Notes under the pieces: model-generated
Databases searched by the model: none
Seen by the model: only the letters and a program-made list of their open reading frames with translations
What the model was told of the DNA's origin: nothing
Assembly: GCA_012932865.1 (NCBI GenBank)
Contig: SAXG01000037.1
Span: forward strand, 124,001 to 188,000
Length of the DNA stretch: 64,000 nt
Direction: 5' to 3'
Source: Amylostereum areolatum
Lineage: Eukaryota > Basidiomycota > Agaricomycetes > Russulales > Stereaceae
Made by a program: the position numbers and the translations under genes
Part shown: one piece after another, positions 36,441 through 47,674 of the stretch
Layout of the letters: each line of letters opens with the position of its first letter
Numbering within the stretch: the first letter of the stretch is position 1

Positions 36441-38152
36441 AGTTGCTTAGGCGGAGGTTCATTCAGACTGAGACTACCACCTGTTCCTACCATCGAAGAA
36501 AGTCCGCTGGTGACTGCTCCGAAGAAAGTCCCCCGTACCATTGCGACACGAAGGCGGAAGAATGCAAACCAACCGGTGGAACGCCTTTTCCCGGAAATAC
36601 TCGCTGCTATCTTCACCTCCCACTCCTACAACCAGCCAAACTTTTACGACTGTGGTGGCCCCGTTGAATCCGGGCGCAGTTATTCCCCCGACCTTGGATG
36701 GATCACGGTAACGCACGTCTCCCATCGTTGGAGGGAGGTTGCGCTGTCATGCCCTTCTCTGTGGTGGAACGTTATGTGCAGCCTGGGCCCGGAGTGGACG
36801 AAGCGGTTCATTTCTCGCAGCAAGTCAGTCCCGATACGCCTGGACATTTGGGCTCCGAGACGCTCCACGTGGGAGGATCGTTACTATTTGGCATATGCCA
36901 ATCTTCATCGCGTGCATACTATCACGCTTTGCGACAATGTCCGTCCGGATTTCCTTTGCTCTCCCGCTCCCCTTCTTCGCGACCTTCGCATCCACGTACC
37001 AGAAGGCGGTGGTCCAGGCTCGTGGCCTTCCGGGATGCTTGGTGATCATGCGCCAAAACTTCGCGCATTTGTATGCCAAGGACTCCCCGACGTCGACTGG
37101 GAGTCCCCGATCTTTCACGAGGCCCTCGAACGCCTGCATTAGACAGAGCCCGAATTCCCCAAAGACCGCCTTTCCCCGACTATATTCGGCACTTTTAAAC
37201 GCATGTCTGGCCTTCAAACCCTCTCCCTTTCCGCCACTCGCTTTACCGACAAAGTCGACCCTTCCCTCGACCTTACGCACGGTAACCCTCGCACGCTTCT
37301 CCCCAACCTTCACGTGCTCGACTTGGGTGATGCGCTTGGTACAACTGTCGCTATACTCGAGGGAATCGAGTGGCCAAGCTCCACACATGTCCATATCAAG
37401 GCCAATCTCGACAACGATGCACCGGAGAAACGTACACCAGCGCTAGCACAAATCTGTGCACGCCTGGCGGAAAGCGACACCCATAGCACCGACCTGCAGA
37501 CTCTTTTTGTCTTATCGCAACGGGTTTCCGGTCGTAGCGTCAAAATATCTCACTCCCTTTCTGCGGGTAGGAGTACTCGTCCATTCCCGATTACCGCTGC
37601 CTCCACGCCCAAGCAAGACATTTCCTTCCGATTGAGTTATACCTCTTTTGACCAGCAAATCCACCGGACGAGATGGATGTAGCCGAATTATGTCGCCTCT
37701 TTCCCTTTCACAACGCCCGCTCACTCCTAATCTATCACTACCAGTCATACTGGGACTCGTCCAAATGGGCCAGTGCATTCGGCGCGTACCGGAGGGTCGA
37801 GCACATCCACGTTCGACAGGGCAACGCTCTTGGACTTCTCCAAGCTCTAACATCAGACGTGACGCACGGACAGTCCCTATCTGCTCACGAGTATCTCTTC
37901 CCCGCACTGGTGTCCTTAGGGCTATCAGGCATGAAGAACTCCACGACTCCAAATATCGGCGCCAGCACCTCCACCACCAAACTTAGTATCCGCACGGATA
38001 TGTGTCGGCTGCTACGAAGGGCCGTCGAGATGCGCAGAGTTATAGGTCGCAGGATACATACGTTATATCTCGAGGAGGGCATGGTAGAGCTCCCCTGGGT
38101 GCGAGAGCTGGCGCACCTAGTTCGGGTTGTCGGGGTGCCGGTGGACTGTTAG
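36441..38152 (+). pseudogene. F-box gene of the tandem array, inactivated
   Basis: First of three related genes in direct order. It is recognisable throughout: ERLFPEILAAIFTSHSYN, LGWITVTHVSHRWREVALS with CPSLWW, PAPLLRDLRIHVP, and near the end AELCRLFPFHNARSL and YRRVEHIHV. Two lesions are visible. A TAG at 37140 interrupts the frame after the residues FHEALERLH, and translation continues in the same frame for another 180 codons. Near 37668 the frame shifts: adding one G in CGGACGAG would give RDEMDVAELCRLF, which lines up with EPLDATDLCTMLPF and EPLNPIDLCSLLPF of the two intact neighbours. No in-frame ATG precedes the F-box region; the frame is open upstream from about 36441. Probably a pseudogene; the frameshift alone could be an assembly error. 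Confidence 0.75.
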
Positions 38153-38472
38153 ACGAGCATCCACGCGTCGGAGGATTGGAAACACGTACTTTAGACTATA
38201 TACACTATTCATCACGATCCAATGCGCGGTTTGGTTGTCCGAAGAAGCGGCGGGAAGGAGTCTGCACGTGAGCGCGATTTGTTTGCCGTCTTCTTTAGTT
38301 TCAAGTTTCAACCTCTCCGAGTCGACCGTCTTCCCTTCACCCACGGCCGTTCCTATTCAGCTCTCTTCAAAACCCTTTATCACCGGAGTGCTGGAGTAGG
38401 TTTAAACATGGGTGTGGACCCGCAGGAAGGGTACGTGTTTCAGCTCTCTTGCGAGCTCACGAGCTTACCACG

Positions 38473-40269
38473 ATGGCGCGACGTAGCAACGTCAACCTTG
38501 CCGCTGCATATTGGTCGGATGCAACTACCCCCCGTCTTAACTTTCTCGACATCGTAGCCTCCAACAAAAACCCGGAAAACGCGTCCGAGGTTGTCCAAAC
38601 TATCCGTTCGGAGATCAACGCCGTGGACAAAGCAGCGGCGCTCGTGAAGAGAAGGCTCAACGCTGTCATGCCCGTCGCCCGGCTTCACCCCGAAATACTC
38701 GCTATAATATTTTCCCACAACGCGGTTGACGAACCCCACTACGACCTGGGAAAGATCGACAGCTACTACCACGATCTGCGCAATACACTTGGATGGATCA
38801 AGGTCTCACACGTATCCCATCGTTGGCGGGAGGTCGCCTTGTCTTACCCTTCGTTGTGGTCCGTCGTTACGTTCACTCACGGCTTTGAATGGGCGCAAGA
38901 GTTTGTGGCAAGGAGCAAGGCCACGCCTATCCTCATCGATCTATGCGCCGACCCCTCCCGCTTACCCGGTCCTGAAGTTGTCAGTGTCATCGAGTCACAA
39001 CTTCATCGCATACACACCCTTCACCTCTGCTGTCCCACCTCGATTATCTCCTCATTAAAGCTGTGCCATCCCGCGCCGCTTCTCCACACTTTCCGTGCCC
39101 GCTCGATCGACCTTGTTTCGAACGAGACGCCCCCTTCGCCGCTCTTTGCGGGTCAAACGCCTTCCTTGCGACACCTTGACGTCGAGCATGCTGAAGTCGT
39201 CAATTGGAACGAACCGATATTCAGTGGCCTGACAACTCTCTTGCTAAAAACCGATGGTCGACTGCTCCCAAGTTCCGGTTCAAGCATACATGCCGTCCTG
39301 GGCGCGCTTCAGCGCATGCATCGTCTCGAGACCCTCGTACTTCATATTCCTAACATCGGCGGAGCAGATACGCCACTACCCAATACGAGCGATGCGAACC
39401 TTCCATGCCTCGCTTACCTCAACGTCGGCGAGATGTCTCTGCAGACCACGGCGGTCCTTCTTCGCCACATTCATCGACCGCACAACACCCAATTGTCCTT
39501 GTTCTGCACCCCTGACGACGACACGGACGCGTCGTTGGGCTTGCAGGCCCTCGCTCATCATCTTCAAGACATTCCGCCCATGCGCGAGATGCAATCCCTC
39601 CACGTCTTCACGACGCGACACAACCAGAACCAAGTCACGCACGGTCTCCGTGTCTGGCGGGAATTCGACGTCGATCCGGTTGGCGAAATGCCTCTCGTCC
39701 CCGTCGAGTCCGCCGCGCATGCCTTCCGGATCGACCTTCAATTTAGTGGCGAGGAGCCTGGTGGGGAGCCCCTCGATGCCACGGACTTGTGCACGATGCT
39801 ACCCTTCCAAAACGTACGCGCGCTCTCCGTAGATGCAAACGTCATGGTATGGGACGTCGAGGCGTTCTCGAACACGTTCCGCGACTACCCCAAGGTCGAG
39901 CATATACACGCGGTTGTGTCGGGAACGGAGCTTCTCGGTTCTCTCCTCATCGATGCCGGCAGCCATGCCGACAACGCTAACCGGGTAGTTCCCACTCCCT
40001 CTTCTTCTGACTGCCTTTTCCCCTCCCTTTCCTCGATGTGGCTGGAGATGGTGGACTGGGAAACGGAGACGGTGGTCGACGCAGTCGGGAACGGCCGGCC
40101 GGCCAAGAAAGGCTTGAACGACGTTGCTCGAGAGCGAGCTAGGATCGGCGCTCCGTTGTCTACTGTGTACGTCGAACACGCTTGGTTCAAGATGGTGGAA
40201 GTCTCAGAGCCAGGCGTCCGGGTCGTCGGGGTCGCGAAAGTAGGAGAACAAGATGAGGACAAGGAATAG
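38473..40269 (+). CDS. F-box protein of the tandem array
   Basis: Single-exon gene of 598 residues from ATG 38473. The N-terminal region has a short helix (VVQTIRSEINAVDKAAALV), then the F-box: LHPEILAIIFSHNAV and LGWIKVSHVSHRWREVAL with SYPSLWSVVTF. Leucine-rich irregular repeats follow, including LFAGQTPSLRHLDVEHAEV and MHRLETLVLHIPN. C-terminal landmarks shared with both neighbours are ATDLCTMLPFQNVRAL, KVEHIHAV and a final VYVEHAWF block. Expected to be an SCF adaptor; its target is unknown. Of the three array members this is the only one with a clear start codon, complete frame and stop. Confidence 0.88.
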   Translation: MARRSNVNLAAAYWSDATTPRLNFLDIVASNKNPENASEVVQTIRSEINAVDKAAALVKRRLNAVMPVARLHPEILAIIFSHNAVDEPHYDLGKIDSYYHDLRNTLGWIKVSHVSHRWREVALSYPSLWSVVTFTHGFEWAQEFVARSKATPILIDLCADPSRLPGPEVVSVIESQLHRIHTLHLCCPTSIISSLKLCHPAPLLHTFRARSIDLVSNETPPSPLFAGQTPSLRHLDVEHAEVVNWNEPIFSGLTTLLLKTDGRLLPSSGSSIHAVLGALQRMHRLETLVLHIPNIGGADTPLPNTSDANLPCLAYLNVGEMSLQTTAVLLRHIHRPHNTQLSLFCTPDDDTDASLGLQALAHHLQDIPPMREMQSLHVFTTRHNQNQVTHGLRVWREFDVDPVGEMPLVPVESAAHAFRIDLQFSGEEPGGEPLDATDLCTMLPFQNVRALSVDANVMVWDVEAFSNTFRDYPKVEHIHAVVSGTELLGSLLIDAGSHADNANRVVPTPSSSDCLFPSLSSMWLEMVDWETETVVDAVGNGRPAKKGLNDVARERARIGAPLSTVYVEHAWFKMVEVSEPGVRVVGVAKVGEQDEDKE

Positions 40270-40895
40270 TTTGTGCCCGAGTAAGAATACTCATGTTTGA
40301 ACGTTCACTTCGGATTCATTGTACAACGTTTTGCGACCTGGGAAGTGGGGATGTACACAGGTGGTCTCTTTTGAGGCGATGTAGTCGTGCTTTTGTACCT
40401 CAGGCTGGCTGTCCATTTCATGCTTGAAGAGCGATATGCGCGCGCGTGACCGTGTCAAAGTCGACCGCTTTGTATTTATTTCACTTCCCCGTCTCTTATG
40501 TCAAGTTAGAGTCCTCTTTCATCGATCCTTGATCGACCTACCCGCTGCCCTTGTTGACACGTCTTCACGCTCATACAAGAGCGCGCTCTCTCTTCGTTGG
40601 TGCGAGTTTATTCAATGACCGTCCGTCGGCTTCGATATCGCTGTCTAAGAACGGTGTCATTAACGCAGTGCTTTCCGTCACTTCACCGGGAAACATACGT
40701 AGCATTCGAATATCGGGATATACATAATGGATTCTCACAAAAGGTGCGCACCATGTTTCTTGTCCCTGAGCACTCATCGCCTCATTCACCGTTGCAAACA
40801 ATGCTAGTTCAGCCTCTGCGTACTGGACGAACGCGATCAACACACGCCTGGACCCTCTCGATGCGGCTATCGCGACTAAAAGTGCAAGCGAAAGG

Positions 40896-42608
40896 ATGGA
40901 GGTCCTGGAGAAGATACATTCGGAAGTTAGGGCGATCGAGGCGGCCGTGACGCTGGCGAAGAGGAGGCTCAACGCGGCTTTGCCTGTTGGGAGACTCCAC
41001 TCCGAAATCCTCGGCCTTGTCTTTGAGCACTGTGCACTCGACGAGCCTTTCTTCATCGAGGACGAAAGAATAACCATCCCTCCTGACCGCCCTCACGGTT
41101 TGGGATGGATCCGAGTCACGCACGTGTCTCGTCGCTGGCGAGAGGTCGCCCTCGCCCATCCGTCGCTGTGGTCCATCATTACGTTCTCCAACGGGACAAC
41201 GTGGGCAGAAGAATCCGTGCGCAGGTGCAAGGCAGCTCCTATGTTCATCGACATTTCTCATAGATATAACCTGTCGCGCGAAGTACTTGGCCGTATACTC
41301 GCGTCCAAGATGCAGCAGGTGCACACCCTCCAACTTATGACCGCCACTAGGAGAGATCTTCCCTCCTCCATTTTATCGCATCCTGCACCTAACTTGCGCA
41401 CATTTCGCTCCACGATGTGGTATTTTTCGGGCGCGTCTCTTCCGTCAGGTCTCTTTGCAGGCCAGACACCCTCTCTCCGGACATTAGACATCAAAGTCAG
41501 CAGTAACGTCGACTGGAACGCCCCCATCCTCAACAACCTTACAACTCTTAACATACAAGTGTCTCCGCCATCGGCAACGTCCGCGTTTTCCCAGTCCCGC
41601 ATCCAAGACGTCTTAGGCGCGCTCCGGCGCATGCCCCTCCTCGAGACGCTTGTGCTCGAGATCCCGAAAGTCCAAGGCGTAGGAGACTCGCTACCTGATA
41701 CGAGCGGCGTCGACCTTCCGCGCCTCGAAGTGCTTGAATTATTCGATATGACCCTCGCGGCCCTGGCCGTCTTCCTCCGCCACATCCATTCACCTCCCGA
41801 CGCCAGAATCAATACATATTGTGACACACACGAAGACACAGATTCATTGACTGGTTTGCAGGCCATTGCGCGGGAGCTACAGGAGATCTCGCACATGCGG
41901 GAGATGCAGTCTCTTAGACTGGATGTCAACGCCTCCTGTTGTCCAACACCTGGGGATATCGACGTCGTGCATAGCATTGGTGCTTGGCGGGAGCCATACA
42001 TCGACTCGCTGGTCCCGGGCACCCATGTAGACTCCCGGCCTCCGAACTTTCGCCTCATACTTAAGTGCGGAGGAGCGGTAGACGGGCGCGAGCCACTCAA
42101 TCCCATCGATCTCTGTTCACTGCTGCCTTTTCACAACGTTCGCACGATGCGGGTAGATTGGGAGACCAACGGCGACGATAGCTGGTCTACAAGGGAGTGT
42201 GTGTCTGCCTTCACCCAGTACCGCAACATCGAACACATACACACGGTCGAAGGCGATCCGAGTCGGTGCGGTAGCGCCGGGTTACTTGATGCGCTCTTGG
42301 ACGACATCGTTGACGCTTCCACGGGACTCCTTCCAAGGTTGGGGGCCCGCGATCAGGTCTCTGCTTCCCTGGACGCAATCCTTTTTCCGTCTCTCAAATC
42401 GCTGTGGCCTGAAAACTCAAGCTGGACGAAGGACGAGGACGTGAGCTTGTTGGCGGTCATCGCTGAAGGGCGCACGAGGATTGGACACCCGTTGGACGTT
42501 GTACACGTCAGAAAGGGATCTGTCACCTCCGAATGGATAGGGAAAACGGAGAAGACCGTTCGGGTAATGGAGGTCGAAAAACCAGAAGAGGGGCTTTGGG
42601 ATGATTAG
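40896..42608 (+). CDS. F-box protein of the tandem array
   Basis: Uninterrupted frame of 570 residues from the ATG at 40896, close paralogue of the gene at 38473. F-box: RLHSEILGLVFEHCALDEP and LGWIRVTHVSRRWREVAL with AHPSLWSIITF. The leucine-rich middle includes LFAGQTPSLRTLDIKVSS and RMPLLETLVLEIPKV; the end has PIDLCSLLPFHNVRTM and RNIEHIHTVEG. Homology to the neighbour begins upstream of this ATG: codons from about 40800 encode ASAYWTNAINTRLDPLDAAI, matching AAAYWSDATTPRLNFLDIVA, in the same frame. No ATG lies in that upstream part before a TGA, so either the first residues were lost by mutation of the original start or they come from an upstream exon. Confidence 0.85.
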   Translation: MEVLEKIHSEVRAIEAAVTLAKRRLNAALPVGRLHSEILGLVFEHCALDEPFFIEDERITIPPDRPHGLGWIRVTHVSRRWREVALAHPSLWSIITFSNGTTWAEESVRRCKAAPMFIDISHRYNLSREVLGRILASKMQQVHTLQLMTATRRDLPSSILSHPAPNLRTFRSTMWYFSGASLPSGLFAGQTPSLRTLDIKVSSNVDWNAPILNNLTTLNIQVSPPSATSAFSQSRIQDVLGALRRMPLLETLVLEIPKVQGVGDSLPDTSGVDLPRLEVLELFDMTLAALAVFLRHIHSPPDARINTYCDTHEDTDSLTGLQAIARELQEISHMREMQSLRLDVNASCCPTPGDIDVVHSIGAWREPYIDSLVPGTHVDSRPPNFRLILKCGGAVDGREPLNPIDLCSLLPFHNVRTMRVDWETNGDDSWSTRECVSAFTQYRNIEHIHTVEGDPSRCGSAGLLDALLDDIVDASTGLLPRLGARDQVSASLDAILFPSLKSLWPENSSWTKDEDVSLLAVIAEGRTRIGHPLDVVHVRKGSVTSEWIGKTEKTVRVMEVEKPEEGLWDD

Positions 42609-42867
42609 GAGATGCAACCAACATACGGTTCGGCTAGTCTCCGTGGCTGACATTACTCGTTAGACAGTCGTTCCGAGTGGCGTTTCGGCGGCATGTAGTA
42701 GGACGTGCATTGCGAACATCTTGTAGTCGGACGACAATCTTGCAGTTATAAGTACAAATGCACAAATTCCAACGATTGAACTTCTCAGCGTATATACTAG
42801 TAGTACGATGGTCGAAATTACAACAAGATAAGTAGAAAGCACAGAATGAGAATAAGCACAATTCGCA

Positions 42868-45800
42868 CTACAGTACATTTTGAAGTTTGGGCCTCACCCT
42901 GTCAGCACCCCCACCACGGCCCCCACCACGGCCTGCCCCGCCCAGCTCTTCACCCACCCCACCCTCGCCTCCCTGACCGCCTCCCCCATCCCCGACCCAA
43001 AGCACGCAGGCGGCAACACGACCTCGCCCTCCCTCCTCTGCCAGTACCCCACGACCTCCCTCACGACCTCCACCCCGCCCTGACCGACAACCGCCTCCAA
43101 CAACTTCCTCGCCCTCTCCTCGCCCTTCGCCCCCCTCCTCCCCCTCCCTCAGATCCAGCCATATGCTCGCCGCGACGTGGTGCACCGCGACCCACCTCAC
43201 GAACCCCTGCAGCGCGCCCCTCGTCCCGCTCCTCACCAGCGCGCCCACGTACGCCCCGATCACCCGACCGTCGCTCTCCACCGGCCACAGCCACTCCCCC
43301 GCCCGCCGCCCGACGACCCACTCCACCGGCGTGCGCACCGTCCCGAGCACGTGCGCCGTGTCCGCCCACAGCCGCCGGCGGAAGTCCACCGGGCACCGCC
43401 GCGCGGTCGGCGGGAGGAGGAGCGCGGCGAAGAGCGGGTGCGCGAAGGACACGGCGTCGTAGAGCGCGACGAAGTCCGTGTAGAACTGGAAGAAGGGCGT
43501 CGAGGGCCCGAGGTGGCGCGCGGCGGCGCGTTCCAGGTCGTCGTCGTCTTCGTCGGCGGCGGGCGCCGCGGCGAGCAGGCCTTCGGACGATCGGCGGAGG
43601 GTGTACCCCTCCAGCAGGCCCTCCATGAGCCCCCCCACGACCGCATCCCTAAACACCTCCCCCCCTCCCCGCATCGCGACGTCCCCATCCCCCCGCGCCT
43701 GCCCGTGCTCGAGCATAAACACGCACATGCACCCGAACACCGCCTCCGCCCGTCCCATCCCGCCCACCGCCCGCGCAAGCACCAGCGCGGCCCTCGCCAC
43801 CTCCGTCTCGCTCGCGTCCCACGCCCTCGGCAGGTTGCCCCACACCTCCGACGTGCCCGAGCGCAAGAGGTGGCCGAGCGGGAGGAACGGCCAGTCGCGC
43901 GCGTAGGGCAGGCCCTGCCCCGGCGGCGCGGCGAGCGTCTGCGTCGCGCAGACCTGGATCGAGCGCGGCGTCGGCGCGAGCGGCGCGATGGCCTCCTGGA
44001 GCCCGAACGTCAAGAAGGGCGCGACGACGTCCATGCGCACGCCGGGCGGCGCGCGCGCGTCGACGAGGGGCAGGATGCTCTCCACCAGCCCCCGCGCGGC
44101 ACCCTCGTCGCCCGGACCGAGGCACAGCAGCGTGTCGCGGGCGATCTCGAGCCACACCGCGTCCGCCGTGCCCGGCAGTGCGCGCGCGAGCCGGACGTAC
44201 GTCGCACAGAGGGCGGACAGCGCGCGGGAGCGCGCGCGGATGGCGGGCCGGGAATCCCGGGGGGCGAGCAGGTGGCGCGCCACCGCGTGCGCCACCCCGC
44301 CCAGACGCTCGAAAGGGAGCGCGAACGGCGGGGCGTCGGTCGAGGGGAGACAGCCGAGCCAAAGGCGCATGGCGGCCTCGCCGGCCCTCGCTGCCTCCGT
44401 GTTCCCGACGTCGTCTTGGAGCGCGTCCAGCGCGCGCGCGAGCACCGCGCCCTCGGGGCCGCCCGCGAACGAAGGCCGGAGCGCGTCCACCATCTCCCGA
44501 CGTTCGGCCGCGCCGCCGCGTTCGCCGTTCACGCGCGCGCCCTCGAGCCAGGCCGCTTGGGCGCTCCACACCGCCGCCCAGACGCCCATGTCCTGCTCGT
44601 GCTCCCCCAGGCGGGCCTTGAGCTGCTCGAGCGTCTGCGCCCAGCCCCAGCCGACGACCTGGGTCCAGAGGATCTCGTGCGCGGGCGTCGTGTGGTGCGG
44701 GTCCACCGCGCACACGGTCCAGCTTTCGAGCGTGCGCGCGTAGGCGGTCGTCAGCGCCCTGTCGGCCCCGCCCTCCTGCTGCAGGACGTACGCGGTCAGC
44801 CGGGCGAGCGGCTCGGCGGCGGTCGTCGCGATGTGCGCGTAGAGCCCGTACGACGCGAGGGCGGCGTACAGCTTGAGCGTGCCGGTGAGCAGGGCGTGCG
44901 CGAGGGGTAGGGGGTAAGGGGAGGCGAACGGGAGGAGCACGACGAAGCGGAGGAGGCTGTCGATCGGGTCGAGGAAGGCGCTTGCGGTTTTGCGGGAGGC
45001 GAGCGCGAGGGTGTGGAGGAGGCGCAGGGCGAGAGGGGTGGGCGCTGGCGCGGAGGGCGGGGGCGGGATGGGCGTGAGGAGGAAGAGGCGGAGGAGGGCG
45101 GGGAGGAGCGTCGGCGTGGACGCGATCTGGGAGGCGATGGCCGTGCTGTGCTGGGCGAGGCGGTGCAGGACGGAGAGCAGGCGGAGGAGGGAGGCGTGGG
45201 GGAGGGCCGCGGCGTCGAAGACGGACGCGATCTGCGGGAGGACAAAATCGAGTGGGAGGGTTGAAAGCGCGTCCGGCGGAGGTTGCGCAGTGTTCAGGAG
45301 AGGGTCTTCTGGGGAGAAATTGGACGCGGGAGGGGCATGCCGCAGCTCGATCCCCTCGACGTCCGCGACGTCGTCCGCATCCCAGCCAACGATGCACTCC
45401 CATAGCACGTCCGCCGCCCGCGCACCCACGCCGCCCTTCTCGCCCATCGCACCCACACCCGACGCGACGACTCTCTCCCTGATCTCTTCCTCCTTCCCTC
45501 TCATCGCTTCCCACCCCTCGTCCTTGCTCCGTAGGCTCCCGCGCCTTAGCTCGCCTAGATTGCGCACGACGCTCGCCAGGACGCCGAGAATCGTCGCGCG
45601 CTGCGCGGGAACGCTCGACCGGGCGAGGAGGAGGAGATCGTCGAGGGTATACCCCGCGTGAGATCCATCCGCGTGGTGGTGCAGCCCGAGGTGGGTGGGC
45701 AGAGACGCAGAGAGCGCTGGAGAAATGGGGGAACCGGAGAGGTCGAAACGTGGGTCTGACGAAGAAGGGGAGGAGGAGGAGGAGGAGGACGGTGTGGACT

Positions 45801-46921
45801 GCATCCAGGCAAGAGAGGGATCGTTGGCAGGGTGGGAGGGGAAGAAGTGACGGCGGATGTATTCGGGAGATCCTTCTTCTGGTTCGATGGAGGGATCTGA
45901 GGTGGATGTGGGGGGAAGACCCTCGACGTCCATCGAGGACAAAGGCTCCTTTTCTTTTTCCTGCTCAAGACCGGGTCGCTGTTCTGCCCCGGGAGGTTTG
46001 GAAGGGGCGATGGGCGACATGTCGACGTCGACCGGAGAGGCTGGTTCATTGCCGCCTGCATTAGAAACCGAATGCGTAGCTTGACCGGTATTAGGGTCGG
46101 AGACCCGTTCTATATTCGCATAATGAAAATTTGAAGACGTGGGCTTGAAGGTGCCGAGCGAGACGGCGTCGTCGGCGGCGGTGGGCGCGAGGAGCGCAAG
46201 GGGCTTGCGCTTGGGCGACGGCGGCGCGGACGGGTACACGTACACGTCGTCGGGTGTGACGTCTGCGAAGCGAAGTTTGCGGGCTGCACGGCTCGGGCTT
46301 GAGGAACGGGAGGTCGGCGAGGAGAGGATGGGCGGGGGCGAGGCGCGGGGGGGCTTCACCGGCGAGAGTGGCGGTGGGGTCGATGTCGATGATCGAGGAG
46401 GAATGTCTGCGATATGTTGAGTCCACGAACGACGCGCCCGACGTCGCGCTCGACATACCTTTGTTCGCGGCCGACGCGCCCGCTGTCTTCGCCTGCTCCC
46501 TCTCCCGCGCCTCCCGCGCCTCCCGCGCCTCCCGCACCCGCCTCAAAACATCCGCAATCCCAGGTCCGAACTTTTCCTCGATGTCCCTCCGTTCCTCCGC
46601 GCGCTCCTCCTCGCTCATCGCCGCCACCTTCCTCTCATTCTCCTCCTCGGCCTCCCGTCTCCAGGCCTTCCCATTTCGCACGGCTTCCGCCTCGAACCCA
46701 GCCCCTCCTTGACTGGCACGCACGAGCGGCGGCTGTGGGGGTCGAGAGGGGGTTTTCGACGCCTCGCGCGCGCGCAGGGCGAAGGCGCTCTTGGAGCGGT
46801 GTTGCACGGCTGGAAATCCCGTCTTGCCGTTTGCTGCGAATCGGGTGGCGGGCGCGGTGGGCGTGGATGCTGGCTTGCGCTCGAAGACGGAGCCTACGAG
46901 CGGGCGGGATGTTTGGGACAT
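42868..46921 (-). CDS. RPAP1: RNA polymerase II-associated protein RPAP1
   Basis: Homologue of human RPAP1 and yeast Rba50, which act in assembly and nuclear import of RNA polymerase II. Exon 1 is 46921-46459, an intron of 52 nt follows with a GTATGT donor and CTCAAC branch-like site, and exon 2 starts at 46406. The RPAP1 N domain is NGKAWRREAEEENERKVAAM then SEEERAEERRDIEEKFGPG. Next is EYIRRHFFPSHPANDPSLAW with MQ, and the conserved RPAP1 C core DPRFDLSGSPIS, HLGLHHHADGS, HAGYTLDDLLLLARSSVPAQ with RATILGVL. A long alanine/leucine-rich helical-repeat body follows. As read, the frame ends at 42868 in a glycine-rich tail that looks out of frame. Removing one base from the G run at 43131-43136 gives ARKLLEAVVGQGGVEVVREV and a stop at 42894, for 1324 residues. 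I think the latter is the true end. Confidence 0.92.
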
Positions 46922-46975
46922 CGCGGTTTGTGTGAAGGACGGGTACGAGCGGGGTGCGAGGGAAGATGCAGGGAG

Positions 46976-47415
46976 TTAGGGCATGAAGCGGTGCAACCGT
47001 TTGGTGACTAGGTTTCTGGTCAAAGGGTTCCTTGTCGAGATCGTGTACTTGTACTCCGCGACGTCCGTGATGTCGAGCTCGAAAGTCGTCCAACTGTGTA
47101 TAGCCGCAGTTTTTTGACGATTGTCGTCGTCGGCTTCAGAAAACGAAAACAGTGCAGCGTATGAGGGATACCCGCCGGTGCATATAATAGCAACATTGAT
47201 CCGAAATGGGCAGTTCTGCGCCGGATTTGGCATAAACTCGGCCCATTGATCAGTATTGTGGCAGAATCTGACCCGTTTCCGGGAGGCGTGCCGTCCTCTG
47301 CGATCATCTCTGTTGATCTCTCATCTTCTGAGAATCTGACGATGCTCGCCGACGACTGGCCCTTAACCGAGACGCTGGTCGGCGTCGGTGCTAACGTTGG
47401 AGATGACTCCTCCAT
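46976..47415 (-). CDS. hypothetical protein upstream of RPAP1, frame broken
   Basis: Starts at ATG 47415 (MEESSPTLAPTPTSVSVKGQ) and reads to about 47235 in one frame. The protein-like sequence then continues in another: AEFMPNPAQNCPFRINVAII, TGGYPSYAALFSFSEADDD, SWTTFELDITDVAEYKYTIS and a basic end, with TAA at 46976. Adding one G to the GGG of AATGGGCC joins the parts into 146 residues. The intervening residues are protein-like on both sides, so a sequence error is plausible. The second half looks beta-rich. No family is recognised. The stop lies 55 bases upstream of the RPAP1 start on the same strand, which is very close even for a fungus, so this frame may instead be part of the RPAP1 5' region. 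Confidence 0.5.
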
Positions 47416-47595
47416 CCGAGTCGGAGGCCGAGTGGATCTGACATTGTCGCTCCGCAGTACCGGTCAGAACGACACTTGAAGCTTGCGAAGCTTTCAATCC
47501 AACCCACATCGTCCAAATGAATTGGTATCACCGCTCGTCGTCTCCAGTGGATCCGGATATCGCCCAGGCCCATCTTTTATGTGGGACGGCGTACA

Positions 47596-47601
47596 TATAA
47601 A
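47596..47601 (+). promoter_or_regulatory. TATA box of the alcohol dehydrogenase gene
   Basis: TATAAA about 74 bases upstream of the ATG at 47675, a usual spacing for fungal promoters. Confidence 0.5.
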
Positions 47602-47674
47602 CACCCCAAGGATTAGGAAGGAGGACGCCATCCCGACCACTCATTCTCCTCCTCAACACCTTTATACAAACCGT

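Noticed and set aside
42846..44910. Long plus-strand open frames (up to 577 codons) at 42.8-44.9 kb
   Set aside because: They lie opposite the RPAP1 coding sequence, are arginine/proline-rich, and reflect the high GC of its third codon positions; they have no motifs.
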